Position numbers and translations under genes: made by a program. This document shows, one piece after another, positions 1-6,961 of a DNA stretch of 18,911 bases (position 1 is its first letter; each line of letters starts with the position of its first letter). The notes under the pieces were generated by a model, which worked only from the letters and a program-made list of their open reading frames with translations, was not told the origin of the DNA and made no database searches. Source of the DNA: Desulfuromonadaceae bacterium UBA6124 (GTDB lineage Bacteria; Desulfobacterota; Desulfuromonadia; Desulfuromonadales; Trichloromonadaceae); assembly GCA_002423365.1 (NCBI GenBank), contig DIVU01000363.1:1-18911 (forward strand), in the 5' to 3' direction.

Positions 1-89
1 AGCAGGTTGGTTTCCAGGGGAACGGCGGCAAGCAGGGCGATCATGGGGACCGGCGCAAGTTGGCGGAGGACGGCAAGGAAAGAGCGCAA
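1..89 (-). CDS. Possible N-terminal fragment of a membrane or secreted protein (runs off window)
   Basis: On the minus strand just after the stop of the 361-residue protein, one frame stays open to the window edge. It encodes a hydrophobic stretch (LLRSFLAVLRQLAPVPMIAL) that would suit a signal or first membrane segment. Possible starts are TTG at 89 or ATG at 44, and neither has a convincing Shine-Dalgarno sequence. The frame is opened by a TGA inside the upstream gene, so translation would have to begin in this stretch. Function is unknown. The call rests only on hydrophobicity, an open frame and tight spacing to the upstream gene. Confidence 0.2.
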   Translation of the reverse strand, partial: MRSFLAVLRQLAPVPMIALLAAVPLETNL

Positions 90-111
90 CAGGGCGTAAA
101 TGCGGGGCGGC

Positions 112-1197
112 TCACGAGTGATACCAGCCCTGGCGGATCAGGTCGCGGCGCAAGGGAACCCCCTGATTGCGGACGATCCCCTGGTACCAAAAGAGATCGC
201 TGTCCGCAGGCGCCCCTTCCGTCGGCGGATCAAGACGCTTGCGCCGGTCGACCAGATTTTCCTGAAAGCGCTCATCGCTTTCGGCGACGATCTCGCGGAT
301 CTTTTCGGCCAAAGCCGGCGCCGTCCCGGCCATGACGAATTCGATCAGATCGCGCAGCCGCAAGCCCTGGCGGTACTCCCAGAGATCCCCCTGAAAACCC
401 GCGACGCACTCGCTGACGAAATCGCTCCAGTCGAGGAGCAGCCCGCCGAAATCTTCCTCGGCGAATTCCCCGTAGTCGGGATGTTCGGTCAAGAGCGCCT
501 CGATCTGATCCTGCTCTTTTTTCGAGAGAAAGAAAGCGAAGTCGTCGGCCACCGGATACATATCGAGAAGGTCGCAGAGTTCCTCGCAGAAGCAGGCGTA
601 ATCGAGCTCGCTCTCGCTCATCTCGACGAAGGGGGCGGGCAGGGATTTGCGCGGCAGGCACATCAGCGACAGGTGATCGTGGCCGCTGTCCGTGGGGAAG
701 AGCAGCTCGGGATCGTGACGGACGCCCCGGCTCGCCAGCAGATCGGTGATGCGCAGGTGATTGCCGGTGAAGCAGGTCAGAACCTTTTCCTCCGAATAGA
801 AGATCTCGATCCCTTCCCGGTTGTTGGCCAGGCCGAAACCGACAAAGCCGTCGTGAATCAACCGCGGCAGGTAAGGCTCGAGCGCTTCGAGAATTTCCGA
901 AGTCGGCAGATAGGGGGAATAGTAGATGGTCGGGGTGGGATTTTCCTCTTGCGAGGACGCCGCTTCGTTGTCGTAATATTCGAGGATGAAAAACATCTCC
1001 TCGGGCAGGCGCGGCACCAGCGCGGACAACAGGCCGGGAATCCGGTCGGCGTCGACCATGATCGAGAAACGATAGGAATCGGTGGTGTTTTCCAGGGGAC
1101 CGAGGACATAGCCTTCGGTGTAGATTTGCGCTGGGGTTCCGGGCGCCGGCGGCCAGAGGCGCAGGCCCAGGGGGAGTTGCAGGGACGGGGAAGACAA
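112..1197 (-). CDS. Conserved-looking protein of unknown function, 361 aa
   Basis: The 361-residue frame has ordinary codon use for the region. It begins at a TTG preceded six bases upstream by AAAGGA, a good ribosome binding site, which supports the rare start. I do not recognise the family. The product is acidic, with long Glu/Asp-rich stretches around residues 195-285, and has no signal peptide or membrane span, so it is probably cytoplasmic. A Cys-containing patch (YACFCEELCDLLD, near residue 205) is notable but fits no metal-binding motif I know. The C-terminus is basic (RRKRLDPP) and ends in GWYHS. It is transcribed divergently from the XRE-cupin regulator, and a TTGACA promoter lies about 70 bp upstream. 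The overlapping frames on both strands look like composition shadows. Confidence 0.72.
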   Translation of the reverse strand: MSSPSLQLPLGLRLWPPAPGTPAQIYTEGYVLGPLENTTDSYRFSIMVDADRIPGLLSALVPRLPEEMFFILEYYDNEAASSQEENPTPTIYYSPYLPTSEILEALEPYLPRLIHDGFVGFGLANNREGIEIFYSEEKVLTCFTGNHLRITDLLASRGVRHDPELLFPTDSGHDHLSLMCLPRKSLPAPFVEMSESELDYACFCEELCDLLDMYPVADDFAFFLSKKEQDQIEALLTEHPDYGEFAEEDFGGLLLDWSDFVSECVAGFQGDLWEYRQGLRLRDLIEFVMAGTAPALAEKIREIVAESDERFQENLVDRRKRLDPPTEGAPADSDLFWYQGIVRNQGVPLRRDLIRQGWYHS

Positions 1198-1274
1198 GAG
1201 GAATCCTTTGTTCGCTGAAGTGGTGCGTGAAAGACTGCGGAAGCTCGTTTAATCCGATGGTTCCACACTTCATC

Positions 1275-1303
1275 AAATTAGAGGATTCCCCCAAAAATGT
1301 CAA
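1275..1303 (-). promoter_or_regulatory. Sigma-70-type promoter for the 361-aa protein
   Basis: On the minus strand a perfect TTGACA (1303-1298) is followed after 17 bp by TAATTT (1280-1275). The -35 box and the spacing are ideal and the -10 box is weak. It lies about 75 bp upstream of the TTG start at 1197, and nothing else on this strand is close enough to be served. Confidence 0.5.
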
Positions 1304-1392
1304 CGGCCGCGCCCTGCGCGATCGTTTTGCATCCATCGCTAAGTATTCGTTTAGTTTGGTTAAATGTTTTTATCTTAGTTAAATTAATTCAG

Positions 1393-1421
1393 TTGACAAT
1401 ATGTCCTATTTTCGTTATATC
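1393..1421 (+). promoter_or_regulatory. Sigma-70-type promoter for the regulator/methylmalonyl-CoA operon
   Basis: TTGACA (1393-1398), a 17-bp spacer and TATATC (1416-1421) precede the regulator ATG by about 40 bp. The AT-rich DNA just upstream (1350-1392) holds two related stretches, TTAGTTTGGTTAAAT and TTAGTTAAATTAA. These could be operator half-sites for the adjacent XRE regulator. The operator role is an inference. Confidence 0.6.
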
Positions 1422-1463
1422 CGATTGGAATAAAACCACTTTTTGATTTAATAGGGCTGTTGC

Positions 1464-2024
1464 ATGGAATACAAAATCGGCGCGAAAATCAAGAAGCTCC
1501 GTAAGGCGCGCAAACTGACGTTGCAGGATGTCGCCCGCGAAACCGGCTTCTCCCCCGCGCTCATCTCGCAGATCGAAAACAACAACGTCTCGCCCCCCAT
1601 CGCCACCCTCTCCAAGCTGGCGCGCTTTTTCGACGTGAAAATGGGACACTTCTTCGAGGAGGAAGAAGAAGAGCACAAGTACGAGGTGGTGCGCAAGGAC
1701 GCCCGGCGGGTCATCAACCGGGTCATTTCCAAGGCCGGCACCGGGCACGGCTACACCTACGAAGCCCTCTCCTTCCGCAAGCACAACAAGAAGATGGAAC
1801 CTTTCCTGGTGACCGTTTCCGAACGTGCCGGCGAGGAAACCCTCTACAACCACGAAGGCGAAGAGTTTCTGCTGATTATCAAAGGACGGGCCGAAATCAT
1901 CCTCGACGAGGAACGGATCATCCTCGAAGAGGGGGACGCCGTCTATTTCGATTCCTCCCTCCGCCACCGACTGCTCTCCTACGACGGCAACGAAGTTCAG
2001 GTGCTCGCCGTCGTCACCCGTTGA
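1464..2024 (+). CDS. XRE-family transcriptional regulator with C-terminal cupin domain
   Basis: The protein has 186 residues. Residues 5-60 form a Cro/C1-type helix-turn-helix (KIKKLRKARKLTLQDVARET, then GFSPALISQIENN, where the recognition helix lies). Residues about 105-184 form a small cupin barrel (HEGEEFLLIIKGRAEIILDE, then LEEGDAVYFDSSLRHRL). This is the common HTH-cupin regulator layout, in which the barrel senses a small ligand. A run of Glu (FFEEEEEEHKY) links the two domains. The ATG has a modest AGGG ribosome site. The methylmalonyl-CoA mutase gene starts 65 bp after the stop on the same strand, so the protein probably controls the propionate/methylmalonyl-CoA genes and itself. The ligand is unknown; a CoA ester or organic acid is a guess. 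Confidence 0.92.
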   Translation: MEYKIGAKIKKLRKARKLTLQDVARETGFSPALISQIENNNVSPPIATLSKLARFFDVKMGHFFEEEEEEHKYEVVRKDARRVINRVISKAGTGHGYTYEALSFRKHNKKMEPFLVTVSERAGEETLYNHEGEEFLLIIKGRAEIILDEERIILEEGDAVYFDSSLRHRLLSYDGNEVQVLAVVTR

Positions 2025-2032
2025 TTAGGAAC

Positions 2033-2057
2033 GTGAGGGGTGAGGCATACCCCTCAC
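2033..2057 (+). repeat. Intercistronic hairpin between regulator and mutase genes
   Basis: GTGAGGGGT (2033-2041) and ACCCCTCAC (2049-2057) form a perfect 9-bp stem with a 7-base loop in the 65-bp gap, followed by more of the same motif (TCCTCAC). No T-tract follows, so it is not a standard terminator. A related GTGAGGAGTGAGGCG string occurs at the end of pepF (from about 14090), so this may be a dispersed short repeat. It could adjust expression of the mutase relative to the regulator. Confidence 0.5.
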
Positions 2058-2089
2058 TCCTCACCGCTTCAAAGAAAGGTTTTCCGCGA

Positions 2090-4234
2090 ATGAGTCCGTT
2101 CGAGAAAAAGTCCTTGAGCGATTGGGAAGCGCTGGTCAAGAAGGAACTCAAGACCGACAATCTGGATAAACTGCAGTGGGACACGGCCGAAGGTATCCGG
2201 GTCAAGCCCCTCTACACCAAAGCCGACGTCGAGAAACTGGAGACCGCCGACACCCTCCCCGGCATCGCTCCCTTCGTGCGCGGGCCGATGGCCTCCATGT
2301 ACGCTGGGCGGCCGTGGACGGTGCGCCAGTATGCGGGCTTCTCCACCGCCGAGGAATCGAACGCCTTCTACAAACGCAACCTCGCCGCCGGCCAGCAGGG
2401 TCTTTCCGTCGCCTTCGACCTCGCCACCCATCGCGGCTACGATTCCGACCATCCCCGGGTGGTCGGCGACGTCGGTAAGGCCGGGGTCGCCATCGATTCC
2501 GTCGAGGATATGAAGATCCTCTTTTCCGACATCCCGCTGGACAAGGTTTCGGTCTCGATGACCATGAACGGCGCGGTCCTGCCGATCATGGCCAACTACA
2601 TCGTCGCCGCCGAGGAGCAGGGGGTTTCCCAGGAGAAGCTGGCCGGGACCATCCAGAACGACATCCTCAAGGAGTTCATGGTCCGCAACACCTACATCTA
2701 CCCGCCGGAACCGTCGATGCGGATCATCTCCGACATCATTGAGTACACCAGCAAGCACATGCCCAAGTTCAACTCCATCTCCATCTCCGGCTACCACATT
2801 CAGGAAGCCGGGGCGAACAACGCCCTGGAGCTGGCCTTTACCTTGGCCGACGGTCTGGAGTATGTCAAGGCGGCCATCACCAAAGGGCTTGACGTCGACG
2901 CCTTCGCCCCACGCCTCTCCTTTTTCTTCGCCATCGGCATGAACTTCTTTATGGAAGCCGCCAAGCTGCGCGCCGCCCGCTTCCTCTGGGCCGACCTGAT
3001 GCAGCAGTTCCAGCCGAAAAACCCCAAATCGCTCATGCTGCGCACCCACTGCCAGACCTCGGGCTGGAGCCTCACCGAGCAGGATCCCTACAACAACGTC
3101 ATCCGCACCACCCTCGAAGCCCTGGCGGCGGTCCTCGGCGGCACCCAGTCGCTGCACACCAACGCCCTCGACGAAGCCATCGCCTTGCCCACGGAACAGT
3201 CGGCACGCATCGCCCGCAATACCCAACTCATCATCCAGGAAGAATCGGGTGTGACCAACGTCATCGATCCCCTGGGCGGCTCCTACTATGTCGAATCGCT
3301 GACCGCCGCCCTGATCGACGAAGCGCGCAAGATTCTCGCCGAGATCGATGGACTGGGCGGCATGACCAAGGCCATCGAGTCGGGGATGCCGAAACTGCGC
3401 ATCGAGGAATCGGCCGCGAAAAAGCAGGCGGCCATCGACTCGGGGCGGGAGGTCATCGTCGGCGTCAACAAGTATAAGTTGGCCAAAGAAGAACCGATCG
3501 ACGTCCTCGATATCGACAACACGGCGGTGCGCGAAGGGCAGATCGCCCGCTTGAAAAAGATGCGCGCCGAGCGGGACGAAGCCGCCTGCCAGAAAGCCCT
3601 GGACGCCATCACCGCCACCTGCGAAAATCCGCAGTCGAATCTGCTCGGCCTGTGCGTCGAGGCCGCCCGCCTGCGTGCCTCGGTGGGGGAAATCTCCGAC
3701 GCCATGGAAAAGGTTTTTGGCCGCCATCGGGCCGAAATCAAACTCGTTTCGGGAGCTTACGGATCGATTGTGGAAAAAGATCAGGATTTCGCTGCATTGA
3801 AAGCGCGGATCGACGCCTTTGCCGCCGCCGAAGGGCGCCGGCCCCGTATTCTCGTGGCCAAGATGGGGCAGGACGGCCATGACCGCGGAGCCAAGGTCGT
3901 CGCCACCGCCTACGCAGATGCCGGCTTCGACGTCGACATGGGACCACTCTTCCAGACCCCCGAGGAGGCGGCGAAGATGGCGGTGGAGAACGACGTGCAC
4001 GTGGTCGGCGTCTCCAGCCTCGCCGCCGGACATAAGACGCTGGTGCCGCAACTCGCCGCCGAACTGAAGAAACTCGGCGCCGACGACATCGTCATTGTCT
4101 GCGGCGGCGTCATTCCCCGCCAAGACTACGACGAACTGCTCGCGGCGGGAGCCGCCCGCATCTTCGGCCCCGGCACCCCGATCACCGTCTCCGCCGTCCA
4201 GACCCTCGACGCCATCGAGGAAAAACGGCGGTAA
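2090..4234 (+). CDS. scpA: Methylmalonyl-CoA mutase, single-chain catalytic form
   Basis: This cytoplasmic adenosylcobalamin enzyme interconverts (R)-methylmalonyl-CoA and succinyl-CoA. At 714 residues it has the full length of catalytic mutases. The N-terminal TIM barrel has the hallmark segments RPWTVRQYAGFST, GTIQNDILKEFMVRNTYIYP and SISGYHIQEAGANN, which carry the Tyr, Arg and Tyr-His pair that contact the CoA ester. These residues favour methylmalonyl-CoA over isobutyryl-CoA. The C-terminal B12 domain begins near residue 580 and has the base-off motif GQDGHDRG; His597 is the predicted cobalt ligand. The later B12-domain segments SSLAAGHKTL and CGGVIP are also present. I chose ATG 2090, preceded by AAAGAAAGGT, over an in-frame TTG at 2021 because the extra 23 residues are unlike the family. 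meaB and mce follow on the same strand. Confidence 0.97.
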   Translation: MSPFEKKSLSDWEALVKKELKTDNLDKLQWDTAEGIRVKPLYTKADVEKLETADTLPGIAPFVRGPMASMYAGRPWTVRQYAGFSTAEESNAFYKRNLAAGQQGLSVAFDLATHRGYDSDHPRVVGDVGKAGVAIDSVEDMKILFSDIPLDKVSVSMTMNGAVLPIMANYIVAAEEQGVSQEKLAGTIQNDILKEFMVRNTYIYPPEPSMRIISDIIEYTSKHMPKFNSISISGYHIQEAGANNALELAFTLADGLEYVKAAITKGLDVDAFAPRLSFFFAIGMNFFMEAAKLRAARFLWADLMQQFQPKNPKSLMLRTHCQTSGWSLTEQDPYNNVIRTTLEALAAVLGGTQSLHTNALDEAIALPTEQSARIARNTQLIIQEESGVTNVIDPLGGSYYVESLTAALIDEARKILAEIDGLGGMTKAIESGMPKLRIEESAAKKQAAIDSGREVIVGVNKYKLAKEEPIDVLDIDNTAVREGQIARLKKMRAERDEAACQKALDAITATCENPQSNLLGLCVEAARLRASVGEISDAMEKVFGRHRAEIKLVSGAYGSIVEKDQDFAALKARIDAFAAAEGRRPRILVAKMGQDGHDRGAKVVATAYADAGFDVDMGPLFQTPEEAAKMAVENDVHVVGVSSLAAGHKTLVPQLAAELKKLGADDIVIVCGGVIPRQDYDELLAAGAARIFGPGTPITVSAVQTLDAIEEKRR

Positions 4235-4260
4235 CATGTACGAATCGTTTTGTTTTCCAG

Positions 4261-4333
4261 GTAGGGGCGACGCATGCGTCGCCCTTACGCGTATCAATGA
4301 CCGTAGGGGCGACCCATGGGTCGCCCCTTGTAC
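4261..4333 (+). repeat. Pair of REP-like palindromes between scpA and meaB
   Basis: Two hairpins lie head to tail. The first (4261-4288) starts GTAGGGGCGAC and ends GTCGCCCTTAC around a CATG centre. The second (4303-4333) starts GTAGGGGCGACC and returns through GGTCGCCCC. GTAG at the 5-prime foot of a GC hairpin is the signature of REP elements moved by RAYT (Y1-type) transposases; no such transposase is in this window. The CATG in the second palindrome creates a spurious in-frame ATG for meaB. Confidence 0.75.
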
Positions 4334-4351
4334 AGCGAACCGAGGTTTTTC

Positions 4352-5329
4352 TTGCACAAAACCCACGATCTCGCCGAAGGGGTGAAACAGGGGCAATTGC
4401 GCGCCCTGGCTAAGGCCATCACCCTCATCGAAAGCCGCAACGCCGACCATTCCCCAGCGGCGGCCGCCCTCCTCGAAGAACTTCTGCCCGCCTCGGGTAA
4501 CGCCATGCGTATCGGCATCTCCGGCGTGCCCGGCGTCGGCAAGAGCACCTTCATCGAAGCCTTCGGCCTGCGCCTGACCGGTTCCGGCCACAAGGTCGCG
4601 GTCCTCGCCGTCGACCCCAGTTCCCAGATCTCCGGCGGCAGCATTCTCGGCGACAAGACGCGCATGGAAGAACTCGCCCGCGACCCTAACGCCTTCATCC
4701 GCCCCTCTCCCGCCGGCGGCACCCTCGGCGGCGTCGCCCGCAAGACCCGCGAAACCATGCTTTTGTGCGAAGCCGCCGGTTACGATGTGGTCATCGTCGA
4801 AACCGTCGGCGTCGGACAGTCGGAAATCACCGTCGCCTCGATGGTTGACTTCTTTCTGCTCTTGCAGCTGCCCGGTGCCGGCGACGAATTGCAGGGGATC
4901 AAGAAAGGCGTCATGGAGATCGCCGACGCCGTCCTCATCAACAAGGCTGAAGGCGATAACCGCCCCCGCGCCGAACTTGCTCGCAGCCAGTACGTCAACG
5001 CCTTGCACCTGATCCGGGCGAAAAGCGATCATTGGCAGGTACCGGCCCTGCTTTGCAGCGCCCTGCAGGGCGAAGGCATCGCCGAGGTCTGGGAAACCAT
5101 TAGTGACTTTCGTCGGGCCATGGAAGAAAGCGGAGAGTTCGCTGAAAAACGTCGGCGTCAGGCGGTCGACTGGATGTGGACGCTGGTCATGGATGATCTC
5201 AAACAGCTTTTTTTGCACGATCCCAAGGTCGAAGCCCTGCTCCCCCCCATGCAGGAAGCCGTCGACCAGGGCATCACCACCCCCGGCATCGCCGCCCGCC
5301 GCCTGCTGGAGGCCTTCCGGCGCTCGTAG
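4352..5329 (+). CDS. meaB: MeaB/ArgK-family GTPase chaperone of methylmalonyl-CoA mutase
   Basis: This G3E-family P-loop GTPase loads and protects adenosylcobalamin on methylmalonyl-CoA mutase. It has 325 residues, the usual family size. The Walker A motif GVPGVGKST is at residues 58-66, followed by VLAVDPSSQISGGSILGDKT (switch region), the family signature PSPAGGTLGGVARKT, the Walker B-like VIVETVGVGQSE and the base-recognition NKAEGDN. The C-terminal helices (residues about 250-325) match the dimerisation arm of MeaB. The start is TTG 4352, with GAGG six bases upstream. An upstream in-frame ATG at 4316 lies inside a REP-like palindrome, lacks a ribosome site and adds residues unlike the family. 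Its position between the mutase and epimerase genes supports the role. The stop codon lies in the foot of the next palindrome. Confidence 0.95.
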   Translation: MHKTHDLAEGVKQGQLRALAKAITLIESRNADHSPAAAALLEELLPASGNAMRIGISGVPGVGKSTFIEAFGLRLTGSGHKVAVLAVDPSSQISGGSILGDKTRMEELARDPNAFIRPSPAGGTLGGVARKTRETMLLCEAAGYDVVIVETVGVGQSEITVASMVDFFLLLQLPGAGDELQGIKKGVMEIADAVLINKAEGDNRPRAELARSQYVNALHLIRAKSDHWQVPALLCSALQGEGIAEVWETISDFRRAMEESGEFAEKRRRQAVDWMWTLVMDDLKQLFLHDPKVEALLPPMQEAVDQGITTPGIAARRLLEAFRRS

Positions 5330-5400
5330 GTGCGCGGCATGCTGCGCCCTTTGTCCCGTGGTAAATTTGCACCCTGACGACCCACCGGGTCGCCCCTACG
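5326..5400 (+). repeat. Degenerate inverted pair of REP-like palindromes between meaB and mce
   Basis: GTAGGTGCGC...GCGCCC (5326-5350) is a worn copy whose GTAG includes the meaB stop codon. CGACCC-ACC-GGGTCG followed by CCCCTAC (5378-5399) is a second copy in the opposite orientation. Together they resemble a facing REP doublet. The arms are less perfect than in other gaps, so the first copy is tentative. Confidence 0.5.
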
Positions 5401-5454
5401 TCACAAATAAACACCAACCGATTCCTAATCCATCCCTAACATTCAGGAGCCATC

Positions 5455-5856
5455 ATGACCCGGTTGATCAACCACATCGGCATCGCCGTCAAGAGCCTGG
5501 AAACCGCCCTCCCCTTTTATCGCGACGTGCTCGGCATGCCTTTCGAGGGGACCGAGGAGGTGGCCGAGCAGAAGGTGCGCGTGGCCTTTCTCGGCGTGGG
5601 GGAAAGCCGCATCGAACTGCTGGAGCCGACCTCGCCCGATTCCCCCGTGGCGAAGTTTCTTGAAAAGAACGGGGAAGGGGTTCATCACATCGCCTACCAG
5701 GTGGACGACATCGTCGAAACACTCTCCCGACTGAAAGCCTCGGGAGTGCGTCTGATCGACGAAAGCCCCCGGCACGGCGCTCACCACAGCCTGATCGCTT
5801 TTCTCCATCCCAAGGCCACCGGCGGCGTTCTCACCGAAATCTGCCAACTGGGCTGA
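5455..5856 (+). CDS. mce: Methylmalonyl-CoA epimerase (VOC superfamily)
   Basis: This enzyme interconverts (S)- and (R)-methylmalonyl-CoA, linking propionyl-CoA carboxylation to the mutase. The 133 residues fit a single pair of beta-alpha-beta-beta-beta modules of the glyoxalase/VOC fold. His7 (LINHIGIAV), His77-His78 (GVHHIAYQVDDI) and Glu128 (GGVLTEICQ) match the metal ligands of known epimerases. The block GAHHSLIAFLHPKATGGVL is also typical. The ATG is preceded by AGGAG at a good distance. It is the last gene of the regulator-scpA-meaB-mce cluster. No carboxylase or transcarboxylase gene lies in the window, so the rest of the propionate pathway must be elsewhere. No clear terminator follows. 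Confidence 0.95.
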   Translation: MTRLINHIGIAVKSLETALPFYRDVLGMPFEGTEEVAEQKVRVAFLGVGESRIELLEPTSPDSPVAKFLEKNGEGVHHIAYQVDDIVETLSRLKASGVRLIDESPRHGAHHSLIAFLHPKATGGVLTEICQLG

Positions 5857-5954
5857 ACTTTTTCATGTTTTTGTTAAAAATAACGCTGTTTGTTTTTTTC
5901 TATTTGAATTAACACAATAATTCAGAACACTTAAGTAAGATTAGAAGTTTTGCC

Positions 5955-5982
5955 TTGACTTTGAAGTGGATAAAAATATACT
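5955..5982 (+). promoter_or_regulatory. Distal sigma-70-type promoter upstream of the TlpA-like gene
   Basis: TTGACT (5955-5960), 16 bp and TATACT (5977-5982) form a good promoter in AT-rich DNA. Transcription would begin near 5989 and give a leader of about 175 nt before the TlpA-like ATG. Confidence 0.55.
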
Positions 5983-5992
5983 GGACGCCTCT

Positions 5993-6083
5993 TTGGTAAA
6001 ACGGCTATTTGCCAAGGTCTTTTCAGACGAAAAAAGCTGAACCCACAGAGCAGCTTTGGCGATCCTCCCGCCCCTTCAGCGGG
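5993..6083 (+). other. Structured leader with three consecutive hairpins
   Basis: Three stem-loops follow the distal promoter. They are TTGGTAAA/TTTGCCAA (5993-6015, one wobble pair), AAAGCTG/CAGCTTT (6033-6057) and CCCGC/GCGGG (6067-6083). None has a T-tract. I could not match them to the GEMM c-di-GMP class or another riboswitch I know. They may be only an untranslated leader, or a cis-regulatory RNA. Confidence 0.35.
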
Positions 6084-6089
6084 TCAAAA

Positions 6090-6117
6090 TTGACTTGGCG
6101 ACGGGGATTGCTAGACT
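6090..6117 (+). promoter_or_regulatory. Proximal sigma-70-type promoter of the TlpA-like gene
   Basis: TTGACT (6090-6095), 16 bp and TAGACT (6112-6117) would start transcription about 40 bp before the ATG at 6164. It shares the TTGACT box and the spacing of the distal promoter. Confidence 0.5.
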
Positions 6118-6163
6118 GAACGGCGGCAAGTTCGCCTTTTTCTCGCACCCAAGGGGGAATTTC

Positions 6164-6664
6164 ATGAAAAAGCATCTTCTGTCGTTTTCTTTTTTGCTGG
6201 TTGTCCTGTTTGCCTCGGTCGCCGCCTGGGCCGTGGAACCCGGCGCCTCGCCGCCCGATTTCCAGCTCAAGGACATGGACGGTGTCCCCTTCAAGCTCTC
6301 CGACCACAAGGGGGAACTGATCATCCTCAAGCTGGCCACCACCTGGTGCCCTACCTGCGTACAGCAGAGCAGCGAATTCGCCCAGGCTTCCGATTTCCTG
6401 AAAGCCAACAATGTGAGGCTGGTCGAGGTCTACCTGCAAGACTCGGAAAAAATGGTGAAAGAGTATAAGAGCAAGATCAAATACGATTTCACCCACCACA
6501 CCATGATCGACGACGGGCAGGCCCTCAAGTCCTATAACGTCTACCTGATCCCCCGGGTGATTCTCATCGACCGCGACTTCAAGGTTCTGCGCGACGGAAA
6601 CATTCTCTCCGCCAACCAGATCAAGGCCGAATTTGAAAAAGTTCCGGTGGCCCGGCAGCCCTAG
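6164..6664 (+). CDS. Secreted TlpA/ResA-like thioredoxin-fold oxidoreductase
   Basis: The 166-residue protein begins with a Sec signal peptide (MKKHLLSF, hydrophobic core LLVVLFASVA, likely cut after AWA at residue 23). The rest is a TlpA/AlkD-type thioredoxin fold: PPDFQLKDMDG, then TTWCPTCVQQ with the redox pair Cys62-Cys65, and the cis-proline region LIPRVILID near the C-terminus. Such periplasmic proteins reduce disulfides, often in cytochrome c maturation. The residues between the cysteines (Pro-Thr) differ from the usual EP of ResA, so the substrate cannot be named. The ATG at 6164 has AAGGGGG upstream. An in-frame ATG at 6056 would put 36 unrelated residues in front of the signal peptide and overlap the promoter, so I rejected it. 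It appears to be a single-gene unit. Confidence 0.9.
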   Translation: MKKHLLSFSFLLVVLFASVAAWAVEPGASPPDFQLKDMDGVPFKLSDHKGELIILKLATTWCPTCVQQSSEFAQASDFLKANNVRLVEVYLQDSEKMVKEYKSKIKYDFTHHTMIDDGQALKSYNVYLIPRVILIDRDFKVLRDGNILSANQIKAEFEKVPVARQP

Positions 6665-6740
6665 GCACAGCGACCGTCAGCACCCCTAATGATCGTTTTT
6701 TCGTTGACGTTCAGCAACAGTGTGGTAAAAACTGCACAGC

Positions 6741-6772
6741 AAAAAAACCGGCGAAAAGCTTTTCATCGCCGG
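6741..6772 (-). terminator. Hairpin with T7 tract on the minus strand
   Basis: CCGGCGA (6748-6754) pairs with TCGCCGG (6766-6772), with an AAAGCTTTT centre. Seven A residues lie on its left side, so on the minus strand it reads as a stem followed by TTTTTTT. No minus-strand gene is visible upstream of it. On the plus strand it could still act as a 3-prime structure for the TlpA-like mRNA. The rest of the 6665-6847 gap shows only AT-rich DNA. Confidence 0.45.
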
Positions 6773-6809
6773 CACCACAGGGAGAACAAGTCAATAATTT
6801 CGAGGTTTT

Positions 6810-6831
6810 AAAAACTTTTCTTGAAGTTTTT
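6810..6831 (+). promoter_or_regulatory. Inverted repeat just upstream of the sigma-54 promoter
   Basis: AAAAACTT (6810-6817) and AAGTTTTT (6824-6831) are perfect inverted arms around six bases, 16 bp before the -24 element. It lies between two TTTCGAG strings (6798-6804 and about 6830-6836). It could be an operator or an intrinsically bent tract. It is closer than usual for an enhancer-binding-protein site. Confidence 0.35.
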
Positions 6832-6847
6832 TCGAGTTTTTTGGTCT

Positions 6848-6862
6848 TGGCACTCTCCTTGC
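6848..6862 (+). promoter_or_regulatory. Sigma-54 (-24/-12) promoter
   Basis: TGGCAC (6848-6853), five bases, then TTGC (6859-6862). The invariant GG and GC are separated by exactly ten bases, as RpoN requires. Transcription would start near 6873, about 90 nt before the small lipoprotein ATG. An RpoN promoter implies control by an enhancer-binding activator, which is not encoded here. Confidence 0.8.
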
Positions 6863-6961
6863 GAATAAATGGGTGTTCGTTTTATCCGCTTAAGGTTTCA
6901 ACAGGCCAACACCCGTGGAATCCGGTCCAAACATAGACGCTAACGAAGGGAGGTGAAAGGT

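Noticed and set aside
100..1218. A 372-codon plus-strand frame opposite the 361-residue protein.
   Set aside because: The minus-strand frame has a ribosome site, a promoter and protein-like composition; the plus frame lacks a ribosome site and looks like a complement shadow.
2069..5218. A 1049-codon open frame on the minus strand across scpA and meaB.
   Set aside because: It lies opposite two certain genes, has no family resemblance and is low-complexity (Gly/Asp/Val-rich), as expected for the complement of GC-rich coding DNA.
5993..6083. Considered a GEMM-type c-di-GMP riboswitch upstream of the TlpA-like gene.
   Set aside because: The conserved GEMM motifs and the tetraloop/receptor pattern are not present.
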